A DNA stretch of 38,956 bases, taken from assembly GCF_002198675.1 (NCBI RefSeq), contig NZ_MWLL01000216.1:1-38956 (forward strand). The letters are read 5' to 3'. The stretch comes from Kineosporia sp. R_H_3. GTDB lineage: Bacteria; Actinomycetota; Actinomycetes; Actinomycetales; Kineosporiaceae. Positions within the stretch are counted from its first letter, which is position 1; each line of letters begins with the position of its first letter. The notes under the pieces are model-generated. The model worked only from the letters and a program-made list of their open reading frames with translations. It did no database searches and was not told the DNA's origin. Shown in pieces: positions 1-8,230 of the stretch. The translations under genes were made by a program, and so were the position numbers.

Positions 1-542
1 ACCTGGCCCCCTTCCCCCGGATCACCTCCCGCCCCGTGCCGGCACCGGTCGCGGCGTCGTCCGGCGCACCCGGCACCCTCGACACCGACATCGTCACCCT
101 GCTGCGCCCGGACGCCCTCGTGCACGACGCCGACGGCCCGGTGCTGTCGCTCGACGACACCGGTGAGCGGCTCGTCACGGCCCGGCTCGACCGCCTCGGG
201 GGCGCCGGCCGGACGGCCCTGTGCGCCGCCGTGGTCCAGCCGGGCGACACGTCCGACGCGCGCGTCACGATGACCACGCCGGTCGCCCTGCCCGTCGGTG
301 CGCAGCTCCGCCTGGAGCTGCTCGTCACCGGCAGCGCACGACTTCGGGTCGTCGTCGAGGGGCCCGACGGGCAGGCGGTCGCGGTGCGCCGCTGGTCGGA
401 CGACGTGCTCTACGAGGGGCCGCACACCGTGCTGCTCCCGGTCGGCACGCAGGTGCGGACGGCGGCCGCCGTCCGCGTGCGGCCCGCCACCCCCGACGCC
501 GGGATCTGCGTCGTCGCCGCCGACGTGGTGCGTGCCCGGTGA
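1..542 (+). CDS. C-terminal part of an unrecognised protein (5' end outside window)
   Basis: The frame is open from the first bases of the window and closes with TGA at 540-542, so only about 179 C-terminal residues are visible. I do not recognise the family. The visible part begins with a Pro/Ala-rich stretch, followed by alternating hydrophobic and polar segments with many Val, Thr, Arg and Asp residues, which looks like a compact beta-rich domain. No membrane segment is visible. The stop codon overlaps the GTG start of the downstream membrane acyltransferase (GTGA, 539-542), so the two are very likely translationally coupled. Neighbouring envelope-glycan genes suggest an exported or envelope-associated protein, but this is inference from context only. 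Codon use matches the neighbours. Confidence 0.75.
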   Translation, partial: LAPFPRITSRPVPAPVAASSGAPGTLDTDIVTLLRPDALVHDADGPVLSLDDTGERLVTARLDRLGGAGRTALCAAVVQPGDTSDARVTMTTPVALPVGAQLRLELLVTGSARLRVVVEGPDGQAVAVRRWSDDVLYEGPHTVLLPVGTQVRTAAAVRVRPATPDAGICVVAADVVRAR

Positions 543-1759
543 CCGCGACCCCCGCCGTCGGTGCGGCACCGGAGGTCGACTCGCCGGCACCGCTCCCCCT
601 CGGAGCCCCGGCCGGGCGGCCGCCCACCCGGCCCGGGCACGACCTGCCCGTCCTCGAGGTGTACCGGGCGGCGGCCGCTGCCCTCGTCCTGCTGACCCAC
701 GTGGGCTTCGAGAGCGGGGCCGGCACCCGGGGGCCCTGGGCCGGCTGGCTCGCCCGCGGGGACGCGGGTGTCGCGGTCTTCTTCGTCCTGTCCGGCTTCC
801 TCCTCATGCGGCCGCGGGTGCTCGCCGCGCGCGGTCTGGCCCCGGTGGTGCGGGCGGCCCCGTACCTGTGGCGGCGCGCCGTGCGCCTCCTCCCGGCGTA
901 CCTGCTCGCCGTGGCCGGCCTCGCCCTGCTGGTGCCGGGTGCCGCCGCGCGCCCCGCCGCGGACTGGGTCCGGGCCTGGACGCTCACCTCCGTCTACCAC
1001 GAGGGGCCGCTGCTGCCGGGGTTCACGCACACGTGGAGCCTGGGTACGGAGATCTCGTTCTACGTCGCGCTCCCCCTGCTGGCCGTGCTCTGGCTCGGCA
1101 GGTCCGGCCGGTCGGTCGGGACCCGTTGGGACGCCCCGCGCGTGCTCGCCGTCGTGGTGCTCCTCGTCGCCGTCTCGACCGCCTGGCGGTTGGGCTGGGC
1201 GACGTCGCCCGCCGGGCGGCTCGCGCCGCTGTACTGGCTGCCCGGCTACCTGGACTGGTTCGCGGCGGGCATGGGCCTGGCCTGGCTGCGCGAACGCCGC
1301 GACGACGGCGGCCCGCGTTGGCTGCGTGAGGCGGCGGCCGCCCCCGGGGCCTGGTTCGCGATGGCCGCCGCGACCTACTGGGTGTGCACGACGAGGCTCG
1401 TCGGGCCGTACGACCTCAGCCCGGCGACGGCGGCCGAGTCGGCCGTGAAGCACGTGCTGTACCTCGTGCTCGCACTCGTCCTCCTCGTGCCCGCGGTGTT
1501 CGGCGACCCGGCGGCACGGTGGCAGGTCGTCGCCCGGTCACGACCTCTGGTGTGGGCCGGCACCGTCAGCTACGGGTTCTTCCTGTGGCACATGGTCGTG
1601 CTCATCGCGATCGTCCAGAGGTTCGACCTGCGGACGTTCGACATCCCCTTCCTGCCCCTGCTCGCCGCCACGGCCGTCCCGGCCCTCGCCCTGTCCGCCC
1701 TGTCCTGGCACCTCGTCGAGCGGCCGCTCCAGCGCCGGCTGCGCCACGTCGTCCGCTGA
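539..1759 (+). CDS. Acyltransferase family 3 integral membrane protein (OafA/YrhL type)
   Basis: This 406-residue polytopic protein is of the family that moves acyl groups across the membrane onto extracytoplasmic glycans. Residues 43-54 show the family R-x10-H arrangement (R43, H54). They are followed by GDAGVAVFFVLSGFLL (the usual G-FFVLSGFL motif), an Arg-rich RRAVRLLPAYL segment, and TWSLGTEISFY. About ten hydrophobic helices follow, and the protein ends in the usual LVERPL-type tail. GTG 539 was chosen because it overlaps the upstream stop (GTGA) and gives a normal family length. Upstream in-frame starts would run far back into the preceding gene. The gene resembles mycobacterial Rv0228, which also sits near methyltransferase, glycosyltransferase and aftD genes. 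Its last 222 nt are overlapped on the other strand by the aftD-like gene. Acyl donor and acceptor are unknown. Confidence 0.88.
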   Translation: MTATPAVGAAPEVDSPAPLPLGAPAGRPPTRPGHDLPVLEVYRAAAAALVLLTHVGFESGAGTRGPWAGWLARGDAGVAVFFVLSGFLLMRPRVLAARGLAPVVRAAPYLWRRAVRLLPAYLLAVAGLALLVPGAAARPAADWVRAWTLTSVYHEGPLLPGFTHTWSLGTEISFYVALPLLAVLWLGRSGRSVGTRWDAPRVLAVVVLLVAVSTAWRLGWATSPAGRLAPLYWLPGYLDWFAAGMGLAWLRERRDDGGPRWLREAAAAPGAWFAMAAATYWVCTTRLVGPYDLSPATAAESAVKHVLYLVLALVLLVPAVFGDPAARWQVVARSRPLVWAGTVSYGFFLWHMVVLIAIVQRFDLRTFDIPFLPLLAATAVPALALSALSWHLVERPLQRRLRHVVR

Positions 1760-4700
1760 CCCGCTCGCGGCGAGGACCACCGCGCACCCGAGGGCGCACC
1801 ACAGGGCCACGGCGCAGAGCCCGTCGGCGAACGAGTCCCCGGGCACGGTCCCGGCCCGGGCCACCGACACCGCCGCCGCGACGAGGGCACCCGCCGTCGC
1901 GAGCACGACGGTGGCCCGCCGGCTGCGACGGGCGACGAGCCCCGCGAGGCAGAGCGCGGCCGCGGCCCACCAGCCGCCCGCGACGACGAGCACGACGGCT
2001 GCAGTCACGAGAGCGGGCCGTGACATCCTGGCCCGGACGGGGGCCGGCGCGGCGTCCGGCACCAGCACGTCTCCCGTCGCGGCCCGCCGTCGACGCCGGG
2101 GGGCGGCGAGCGCCGCCACGCCGAGCAGCAGCACCCCGCCGAGCACGAGCGCGAGCCGGTAGCCGGTTCCCGGGGCGAACGTGAGCTCGACGGTGCCCGC
2201 CGGCCCCGCGGGGAGGACCCAGCCCTGCTGCCAGCCGTCCACCCGGACGTTCGTCAACGGGCGTCCGGCGACGGTCGCCCGCCAGCCCGGGTTGGCGTTC
2301 TCGTGGACGACGAGGAGGCGGGCCGTCGCCGCGGCCGGCACGGCGAGGGTGCGGTGCTCGGCGTCCCAGCGCTGCACGGTGACGGGACGGGGCGTGGCCG
2401 CGGGCAGCCCTTCGGCGCCACGCAGCCGGACCGACTCGGGCCACCACAGCGGGGTCGCGGCGACGGTGACGCGCAGGTCCCCGCCCGGCACGGAGACCCG
2501 GGCCGCGGCGTCCCGGCCCGTGCCGGCGGACCGGCCGCGTCCGCAGGGGACGGCGGCCATCGCGCGCCGTTCGAGCAGGTCCCGGACGGTGCCCTCGACC
2601 CGGGTCGGCACGGTGACGTCGCCGACGACGAGGTCGGGACCGAAGCCGCAGGCGACCCCGGTGCGCGCGTCGAGGTCGAGGGGACGGCGCAGGTCGTCCA
2701 GCGCCGGGACGACGACCTCGCTGACGCCGAACGGCAGCTCGACGACGCCGCGGTCCGGGTCGACGCCCCGCTGCACCCGCCGCTCGGTGACGGTGAGGGT
2801 CAGGGACGTCCCGGTCATCGCCGGGAACCTGACCCACCCGTCGGTGCCGACGGCGGCGGACCGGGACCGCCCGCCCACGGTCACCGTGACCCGGGCGGCC
2901 CGGGAGACCGCGAGCGCGGCGTCGGTCTGGAGCTGGAACGCGCTGACGGCGCGCCGGCCCGACCACTCGAGGGTGAGCGCGGGCGCGGGGTCGAGGGCCG
3001 ACGCGACCCACCCGGACCCCAGGTCACGGTCCACGGCGGCCTGCGGACGCTCGGCCGCCTCCTCCGAGCGACGGCTCGAGGCCGTCGCCACGAGCGGGTC
3101 CCCGAGCGGGCGCAGCTGGGCGTCCCAGGCCTGCGAGGGCCGCGGGCGGACCTGCGCGCCGACCCGGTAGCCGCCGGCCGGCAGCGGGACGACCCGGTCC
3201 AGCCGCAGGTCCTCCTCGCCGGGGCGGGCGAGCGTCGACCCGCACAGCGGCCTGTCCCCGAGGAGCACGCACCCGTCGGCGCCGTCGCGTGCGGTCCGCA
3301 GGACGACGTCGGTCGGCGGGTCCGTGACCGCGGGCAGCCGCAGCGGGCGCGCGGGTGCCGCCCCGGGGATCGTCACGGCCCCGAGGCCCGGCTGCTCGGG
3401 CACGAGGGCCGGACGCCGGCCGGTGAGCTCGATGCGCAGCCACCGGGTCGGGCCCGGCGGGACCTCCACCTCGCGGGCGGGGCCGCCGTCCGGCGACATC
3501 GAGGTCCGGCGGCGGCCGGTCTCGGTGACGACGTCGACGGCCGTGACGCCGGACCGCGCGGCCGGGGTGACCGTGACCGTCGCCGGTGCGAGCCGGGAGG
3601 CGGTGAACCTGACCTGCCACCACGGGGTGCCGCGGGCGAGGACCGCCGTCCGCCACTGCGTGAGCGGGTCGTCGTCGAGCAGCGCCCACGGCGACGCGGC
3701 CGCCCCCGCCGAGCTCGACGCGGTGACGTCGGCGACGCCCGCGTACCGGGCGACGACGTGCGGCCCGTCGAAGACGGTCCAGTCGTGCGCCGCGCGCCGT
3801 GCCGACCAGGGCGCGGTCGCGGTGAGCGGTGCCGACCACACGTCCCGCACGGCCGAGAAGGTGGCCTCCCGGCGCTGCGGGCCGTCGGTGACGACCAGCG
3901 GGGCTCCCCCGCCGCCCGTCGCGACCCGCAGGCCGGCCGCCTCCGGGTCCCCGTCGAGGACGACGGGGCGCCCGTCAAGCAGCCCCGCGTCGTCGAGCGC
4001 GAGCAGGTTCTCCGGCCCGCCCGCCACACGGACGACGGAGCCCGCGTCCCAGACCTGCGCCCGGGCCGTCGGCGCCTCGACCTGCCACACCTCGAGCGCC
4101 GGCACCGTGACGTCGAGGCCGTCGTCGACGACCGCGTCCCCGACCCGGGCACCGCCGACCGGCGGCCCGAACCGGGCGCGGGCGACGAGTCCCGGCGAGC
4201 CGGAGAGCGCAGAGCGCACGGTGACCGCGCGCGGCGTCGAACCGGGCACGCCCGCGAGGTCGGCCCGCACGAGCAGCCGGGTCACGCCGGCCCGGGCCAG
4301 GTAGGCGGCCAGTCCCGGTGAGCCGCGGCCGGTCGAGAGCTGCTGCTCGACGGTCGTGAGCATCCGGATGTTGCCGGCCGACGACAGCGGGACGACGTTG
4401 CGCACCGCCCAGGGCGTCCGGGCGAGGGCCTGCAGCGGCTCGTCCCGCGGGTCGCCCCACAGGCTGGTCGCGAAGGGTGCCCCCGGGACGACGAGGGTGC
4501 GGCCGCCGTCGTCGTTGGTCGCGAGCCACCGGGCTGCCTGCGACCAGTACGGCGGCACCTCCGTGAACGTGCCACGGGCCGGCAGCCCGGCAGCGAGCGC
4601 CGGGACCGCCGTCCCGGCGACCGCGCACACGGCGACGAACCGGACGCCGTGCCGGGCCCAGGGCGCGGACGCCAGGACCGGGAGCCGGATCGCGGCCACC

Positions 4701-5830
4701 GCGTGCGCGAGGGCGAGCATGAGCGGCAGCCGGACGACGACGTCGAACTTGTGGGTGTTGCGCAGCGGCGCGCCCGGGCCGTCGAGGAGGTCCCGGACCG
4801 CACCGGCCCACGGCGGCGTCGCCGCGCCGACGTGCCCGACGGTGAGGAGCGCGACCCCGACGACGACACCGCCGACGAGGAACGCCCGGTGCGGCGTCGA
4901 ACGCATGAGCAGGGCCGCCAGCCCGAGGAGGACCGCCGCCCAGCCGAGGGCCACGAGCAGGCCGGAGGACACCAGCTCGCCGCCGGCCGGCCAGACCGTG
5001 AGCGAGCCGCGCAGCCAGGCCACCCAGTGCGTCGTCCCGCGCAGCGCCTGCGGCAGCGAGGCGACGGACGTCGTCGTCGAGGACGACTCGATCCAGTCGA
5101 GGAACGGCGGGCTGTACCGGCCGAGCAGGACGAGCGGCACGACCCACCAGGCGATGGCCGCCGGGACGAGCAGGGCCCACCAGGTCGCGACCCGGCGCCG
5201 CACCCGGCCGGCGGCGCCGGTGACGAGCCACACGACGGCGAGCGGCAGCGCGGCGCCCACGGCGACCGCGTTGACGCCCCCCGCGCACGCGACCGCCACC
5301 GCCGATCGGGCCGCAGCACGCCGCTCCCCGCCCGCGCGGGCGGCGACGAGCGGGACGAGGACCCACGGGGCGACCGCCGTCGGCCACAGCTCGGCGCTGA
5401 TCCCGCCGAGCTCGGTGACGGCCCGGGGGCTCAGGGCGAAGGCGAGCGCCGCGAGGATCCGGGTGCCCGGGGTGCCGATCCGCAGCCGGTCGGCCAGGGC
5501 CAGGAACCCGGTGTAGGCGACGAGCAGGAGCAGCGCCCACCAGGCCCGCTGGGTGACCCAGGCCGGGATCCCGGACAGGTGCCCGAGGGCGAAGAACGGC
5601 CCCATCGGGAGGAAGTAGCCGTACGCCTGGTTCTGCAGCTGACCGAAGGCTCCTTGCGGCTCCCACAGCGTCCATGCCCGGGCGAGGAACGCGACGGGGT
5701 CGACGAGCAGGTCGAGCTTGGTGTCCGGCGAGAGCCGGCCGGGCGCCTGGACGAAGGCGGCAGCGACCAGGGCCGCACCGCCGCCGACCCGACGCACGAC
5801 CTGGGCGGGGTCGCGCGTCAGGGCCGTCAT
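1538..5830 (-). CDS. aftD: AftD-like alpha-(1->3)-arabinofuranosyltransferase family protein (DUF3367, GT-C)
   Basis: This 1430-residue membrane glycosyltransferase has the length of mycobacterial AftD (about 1400). The N-terminal GT-C part (about residues 15-470) has multiple membrane helices and opens with an SPDTKLDLLVDP motif (D36 and D40 are candidate catalytic acids), then LWEPQGAFGQLQNQAYGYF. The long extracytoplasmic part contains two discoidin-like (F5/8C) carbohydrate-binding stretches, around residues 700-830 and 910-1000. Membrane helices return after about residue 1220. In mycobacteria AftD uses decaprenyl-phospho-arabinose to branch arabinan. The substrate here is unknown, especially if the host lacks arabinogalactan. 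ATG 5830 overlaps the methyltransferase stop (ATGA), so the two form one operon. Residues from about 1357 to the end are Gln/Gly/Asp-rich, unlike the family, and are encoded antisense to the acyltransferase gene. A lost stop codon may have extended the frame. Confidence 0.85.
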   Translation of the reverse strand: MTALTRDPAQVVRRVGGGAALVAAAFVQAPGRLSPDTKLDLLVDPVAFLARAWTLWEPQGAFGQLQNQAYGYFLPMGPFFALGHLSGIPAWVTQRAWWALLLLVAYTGFLALADRLRIGTPGTRILAALAFALSPRAVTELGGISAELWPTAVAPWVLVPLVAARAGGERRAAARSAVAVACAGGVNAVAVGAALPLAVVWLVTGAAGRVRRRVATWWALLVPAAIAWWVVPLVLLGRYSPPFLDWIESSSTTTSVASLPQALRGTTHWVAWLRGSLTVWPAGGELVSSGLLVALGWAAVLLGLAALLMRSTPHRAFLVGGVVVGVALLTVGHVGAATPPWAGAVRDLLDGPGAPLRNTHKFDVVVRLPLMLALAHAVAAIRLPVLASAPWARHGVRFVAVCAVAGTAVPALAAGLPARGTFTEVPPYWSQAARWLATNDDGGRTLVVPGAPFATSLWGDPRDEPLQALARTPWAVRNVVPLSSAGNIRMLTTVEQQLSTGRGSPGLAAYLARAGVTRLLVRADLAGVPGSTPRAVTVRSALSGSPGLVARARFGPPVGGARVGDAVVDDGLDVTVPALEVWQVEAPTARAQVWDAGSVVRVAGGPENLLALDDAGLLDGRPVVLDGDPEAAGLRVATGGGGAPLVVTDGPQRREATFSAVRDVWSAPLTATAPWSARRAAHDWTVFDGPHVVARYAGVADVTASSSAGAAASPWALLDDDPLTQWRTAVLARGTPWWQVRFTASRLAPATVTVTPAARSGVTAVDVVTETGRRRTSMSPDGGPAREVEVPPGPTRWLRIELTGRRPALVPEQPGLGAVTIPGAAPARPLRLPAVTDPPTDVVLRTARDGADGCVLLGDRPLCGSTLARPGEEDLRLDRVVPLPAGGYRVGAQVRPRPSQAWDAQLRPLGDPLVATASSRRSEEAAERPQAAVDRDLGSGWVASALDPAPALTLEWSGRRAVSAFQLQTDAALAVSRAARVTVTVGGRSRSAAVGTDGWVRFPAMTGTSLTLTVTERRVQRGVDPDRGVVELPFGVSEVVVPALDDLRRPLDLDARTGVACGFGPDLVVGDVTVPTRVEGTVRDLLERRAMAAVPCGRGRSAGTGRDAAARVSVPGGDLRVTVAATPLWWPESVRLRGAEGLPAATPRPVTVQRWDAEHRTLAVPAAATARLLVVHENANPGWRATVAGRPLTNVRVDGWQQGWVLPAGPAGTVELTFAPGTGYRLALVLGGVLLLGVAALAAPRRRRRAATGDVLVPDAAPAPVRARMSRPALVTAAVVLVVAGGWWAAAALCLAGLVARRSRRATVVLATAGALVAAAVSVARAGTVPGDSFADGLCAVALWCALGCAVVLAASGSADDVAQPALERPLDEVPGQGGQGEGRDGRGGEQGQEGDVERPQVEPLDDRDEHDHVPQEEPVADGAGPHQRS

Positions 5831-6585
5831 CGCCGTCGGACCACGACGACGACGTTCCAGCTGACGACCTCGCGGGCCGCGGGGACCCGGGCCACCCAGG
5901 CCGCCCAGTCGGGGTGGTAGCGCGCACGGACGTCGAGCACCTCGCCCGCCCCGGAGCCGGAGACCTCGCGGGCCCAGCGGGACATCCGCCCGGCGGAGAC
6001 GGCGAACAGGCTGCGGCCGAAGTCGTTCTTCGGACGGCGTCCGTGGAGGCGCTCGTAGCGGTCGGCGGCCCGCCGGCCGCCGAGGTAGTGCCACGGCGAG
6101 GTCTCGTGGCCGCCCCACGGGGACAGCCACGTCGTCCAGGACAGCCACACGAGGCCGCCGGGCCGGACGACGCGGAGCATCTCCCCCGCCATCCGCTCCG
6201 GGTCCGGCACGTGCTCGAGGACGTTGCTCGACATGCAGACGTCGAGGCTGCCGTCGGCGAGCGGCAGGGCGAGCCCGCTCGCCCGGAGGAAGCCCTCGGG
6301 GGCCCCGCCCCGGGCGGTGAGCTCGCCGGCGTCCGGGTCGATGCCGGCGTACCGCGCGCCGGCGGCCCGGAAGGCGTCGGCGAACCAGCCCGGGCCGCCG
6401 CCGACGTCGACGACGGTGGCCCCGTCGAGCGCGGTGTACCGGCTGACCTGCCGCACCGTGTCGACCGCCAGGGTGGAGTAGAAGACGTCGGGTCGGCTCT
6501 GCTCGAGCCGGAAGGCCCGCAGCAGGGCTACGGACCGCCGCAGGCCGCTCTCGGGCAGCAGGGCGGGATCGACGTCGACCGGCAC
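5827..6585 (-). CDS. Class I SAM-dependent methyltransferase
   Basis: The 252-residue protein has a Rossmann-type SAM fold. Motif I is VVDVGGGPGWFADAF (about residues 58-72), an acidic residue follows in YAGIDPDAG, then SNVLEHVPDPERM and LRVVRPGGLVWLSW (motif III region), as in Methyltransf_11 proteins. The C-terminal part contains the conserved-looking GGHETSPWHYLGG segment. Size and neighbourhood match Rv0224c of M. tuberculosis (254 aa), a methyltransferase close to aftD. It is the first gene of a two-gene operon and overlaps aftD by ATGA at 5827-5830. GTG 6585 was chosen because TATGTT lies exactly 6 nt upstream, the geometry of a leaderless transcript, and no ribosome-binding site is visible. 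The methyl acceptor is unknown. A glycan or lipid-linked intermediate is a guess from context. Confidence 0.85.
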   Translation of the reverse strand: MPVDVDPALLPESGLRRSVALLRAFRLEQSRPDVFYSTLAVDTVRQVSRYTALDGATVVDVGGGPGWFADAFRAAGARYAGIDPDAGELTARGGAPEGFLRASGLALPLADGSLDVCMSSNVLEHVPDPERMAGEMLRVVRPGGLVWLSWTTWLSPWGGHETSPWHYLGGRRAADRYERLHGRRPKNDFGRSLFAVSAGRMSRWAREVSGSGAGEVLDVRARYHPDWAAWVARVPAAREVVSWNVVVVVRRR

Positions 6586-6760
6586 GCCTGCAACATAGCG
6601 AACCGCTACCCGTGGGTAGCAAAAACGACGCCCTAGTCCCTAGGGTGGCCGCCACCACCCCCGGTGGTCACGAACCGTCACGGCGCCGCGGGCCCACCCC
6701 GCGTCGGGGCCGCCGCGCACGGACGTCGTCGACCACCTGTAACCAGCCTTGGAGCCGACG
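6586..6760. promoter_or_regulatory. Divergent promoter region between methyltransferase-aftD and glycosyltransferase
   Basis: Leftward, the -10-like TATGTT (minus strand, 6592-6597) is 6 nt from GTG 6585, and TTGCTA (6617-6622) lies 19 nt further upstream as a possible -35. A 7+7 inverted repeat, GCTACCC-GT-GGGTAGC (6605-6620), overlaps the end of this -35 and fills most of the spacer, as an operator would. Rightward, TAGGGT (6641-6646) is a -10-like hexamer inside CCCTAGGG and would give a leader of about 110 nt. These assignments rest on motif inspection only. Confidence 0.5.
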
Positions 6761-8200
6761 GTGTCTTCCTGGCCGCTGCGCGTGACGGTCCTCAACTGGC
6801 GCGACACGACCCATCCCGAGGGCGGAGGCTCCGAGCGCTACGTCGAGCGGATCGCCGCCGGGCTCGCCGCCGACGGCTGCGAGGTCGTCGTCCGGTGCGC
6901 GCGGCCGGCCGGTGCGGCCCGCCGCGAGGAGCGGGACGGCTTCACGCTGGTCCGGGCCGGCGGGCGCCTCGGCGTCTACCCGCGGGCGCTGCTCGGCCTG
7001 CTCGCGGACCGGCTGCGCGGCCGCGGACCGCAGGTCGTCCTCGAGGTGCAGAACGGCGTCCCGTTCTTCGCCCGCCTCACCGCCGGCTGCCCCGTCGTCG
7101 TCCTCGTGCACCACGTGCACCGCGAGCAGTGGCCGGTCGCCCTCGGGCCGGTGGCCGCCCGCGTCGGGTGGTGGGTCGAGTCCTGGCTGGCTCCCCGGGC
7201 GCTGCGCGGGCAGCAGTACGTCACCGTCTCCCAGGTCTCCCGCTCCGAGCTGACCGGCCTGGGGGTCGACAGCGCGGCCGTGGCGGTCGTGCACAACGGG
7301 GTGGACCCGCTGCCCGCCCCGGTCGCGGCGGCTCCGGCGGACCGCGGCGCGTCGCCGGACGCCGGTCCCACGCTCGTCGTCCTCGGCCGCCTCGTGCCGC
7401 ACAAGCGGGTCGAGCACGCCCTCGAGGTCGTGGCGCGGCTGCGGCCGCGTCACCCCGGGCTGCGCCTGCGGGTCGTCGGTGAGGGCTGGTGGCACGAGCG
7501 GCTCGCGGCCGAGGCGCACCGGCTCGGCGTCGAGGACGCGGTGGACTTCCTGGGCTTCGTCAGCGAGGCGGAGAAGGACGCCGTCCTCGCCGGCGCCACC
7601 GTGATGCTCGCGCCCTCGCTCAAGGAGGGCTGGGGGCTCATGGTCGTCGAGGCGGCGCAGCACGGCGTGCCGACGGTCGCGTACCACGGCGCCGGCGGCC
7701 TGTCGGAGTCGGTGCTCGACGGGCGCACCGGGCTCCTCGTCGACGACCTCGACGCGATGGTGGCCGCGACGGACCGGCTCCTGCGGGACGCCGCCCTGCG
7801 GGAGAGCCTCGGCGAGGTGGCGCGCGGCCACGCCGCGCGCTTCACGTGGCGCGCGGCGACGACCGCGATGGAGCGGTTGCTGCGCCGGGCGGCGGACGGC
7901 CTGGCGCCGGTGGCCGACGCGGACGAGGGCGTGGCCGCGGGTGGCTTCCCCGGGCCGGCCCTGGTCCTACTCCCCGTAGTTCAGGATCTCCTCGGAGGGG
8001 CCGTCGCCGACGGAGCCGGCCGCGGGGGCGATGGTGTCGGTGGGCAGGTCGGGCGCCTGGCTGGTGACGAGCGCGCCGGTCACGGCGACTGCGGCGCCAC
8101 CACCGGCGAGGGCCACGAGCAGGGTCACGACGAACGACGTGCCGACCCCGCCTCGGTCACGGGAAGCGCGGCTCATGGTTCCTCCAAGCGAGCGGGGTGA
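6761..8200 (+). CDS. Family 4 glycosyltransferase (GT-B), with antisense-encoded C-terminal extension
   Basis: The GT-B glycosyltransferase core covers about residues 1-390. The N-terminus has HPEGGGSERYVERIA, a Gly-rich acceptor-side loop. The C-terminal domain has LGRLVPHKRVEHAL and the EX7E donor site EGWGLMVVE, followed by AAQHGVPTVAYHGAGGL. Order and type match mycobacterial Rv0225, next to the methyltransferase Rv0224c. GTG 6761 is preferred to TTG 6749 because GGAG at 6751-6754 sits 6 nt before it. The open frame continues to 8200, giving 479 residues, about 80-90 more than the family needs. Residues from about 403 on are low-complexity Gly/Ala/Asp-rich and lie opposite the complete small gene at 7967-8176. 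The extension is probably functionally idle, but the sequence shows no earlier stop. Confidence 0.85.
   Translation: MSSWPLRVTVLNWRDTTHPEGGGSERYVERIAAGLAADGCEVVVRCARPAGAARREERDGFTLVRAGGRLGVYPRALLGLLADRLRGRGPQVVLEVQNGVPFFARLTAGCPVVVLVHHVHREQWPVALGPVAARVGWWVESWLAPRALRGQQYVTVSQVSRSELTGLGVDSAAVAVVHNGVDPLPAPVAAAPADRGASPDAGPTLVVLGRLVPHKRVEHALEVVARLRPRHPGLRLRVVGEGWWHERLAAEAHRLGVEDAVDFLGFVSEAEKDAVLAGATVMLAPSLKEGWGLMVVEAAQHGVPTVAYHGAGGLSESVLDGRTGLLVDDLDAMVAATDRLLRDAALRESLGEVARGHAARFTWRAATTAMERLLRRAADGLAPVADADEGVAAGGFPGPALVLLPVVQDLLGGAVADGAGRGGDGVGGQVGRLAGDERAGHGDCGATTGEGHEQGHDERRADPASVTGSAAHGSSKRAG
7967..8176 (-). CDS. Small single-span membrane/secreted protein, DUF2613-like (Rv0236A type)
   Basis: The 69-residue protein has a basic N-terminus (MSRASRDRGG), one hydrophobic segment of about 22 residues (VVTLLVALAGGGAAVAVTGA), then a Pro/Thr-rich acidic part ending EEILNYGE. 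This layout and the terminal YG resemble DUF2613 small proteins. In M. tuberculosis the DUF2613 protein Rv0236A lies next to aftD, so the location fits. A strong ribosome-binding site, GGAGG, sits 4 nt before ATG 8176. The gene is entirely inside the 3' end of the glycosyltransferase frame on the other strand. The 54-nt gap to the upstream 608-aa membrane protein gene suggests an operon. Function is unknown. Family assignment is from recalled features and is only moderately certain. Confidence 0.72.
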   Translation of the reverse strand: MSRASRDRGGVGTSFVVTLLVALAGGGAAVAVTGALVTSQAPDLPTDTIAPAAGSVGDGPSEEILNYGE

Positions 8201-8230
8201 CTTCTGCGTCCCGCGGAGAGTAGCAGCCGG

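Noticed and set aside
5831-6658. Upstream in-frame extension of the aftD-like gene
   Set aside because: It lies in another frame of the methyltransferase gene, is Arg-rich and non-conserved. The ATGA overlap at 5827-5830 gives a clear start.
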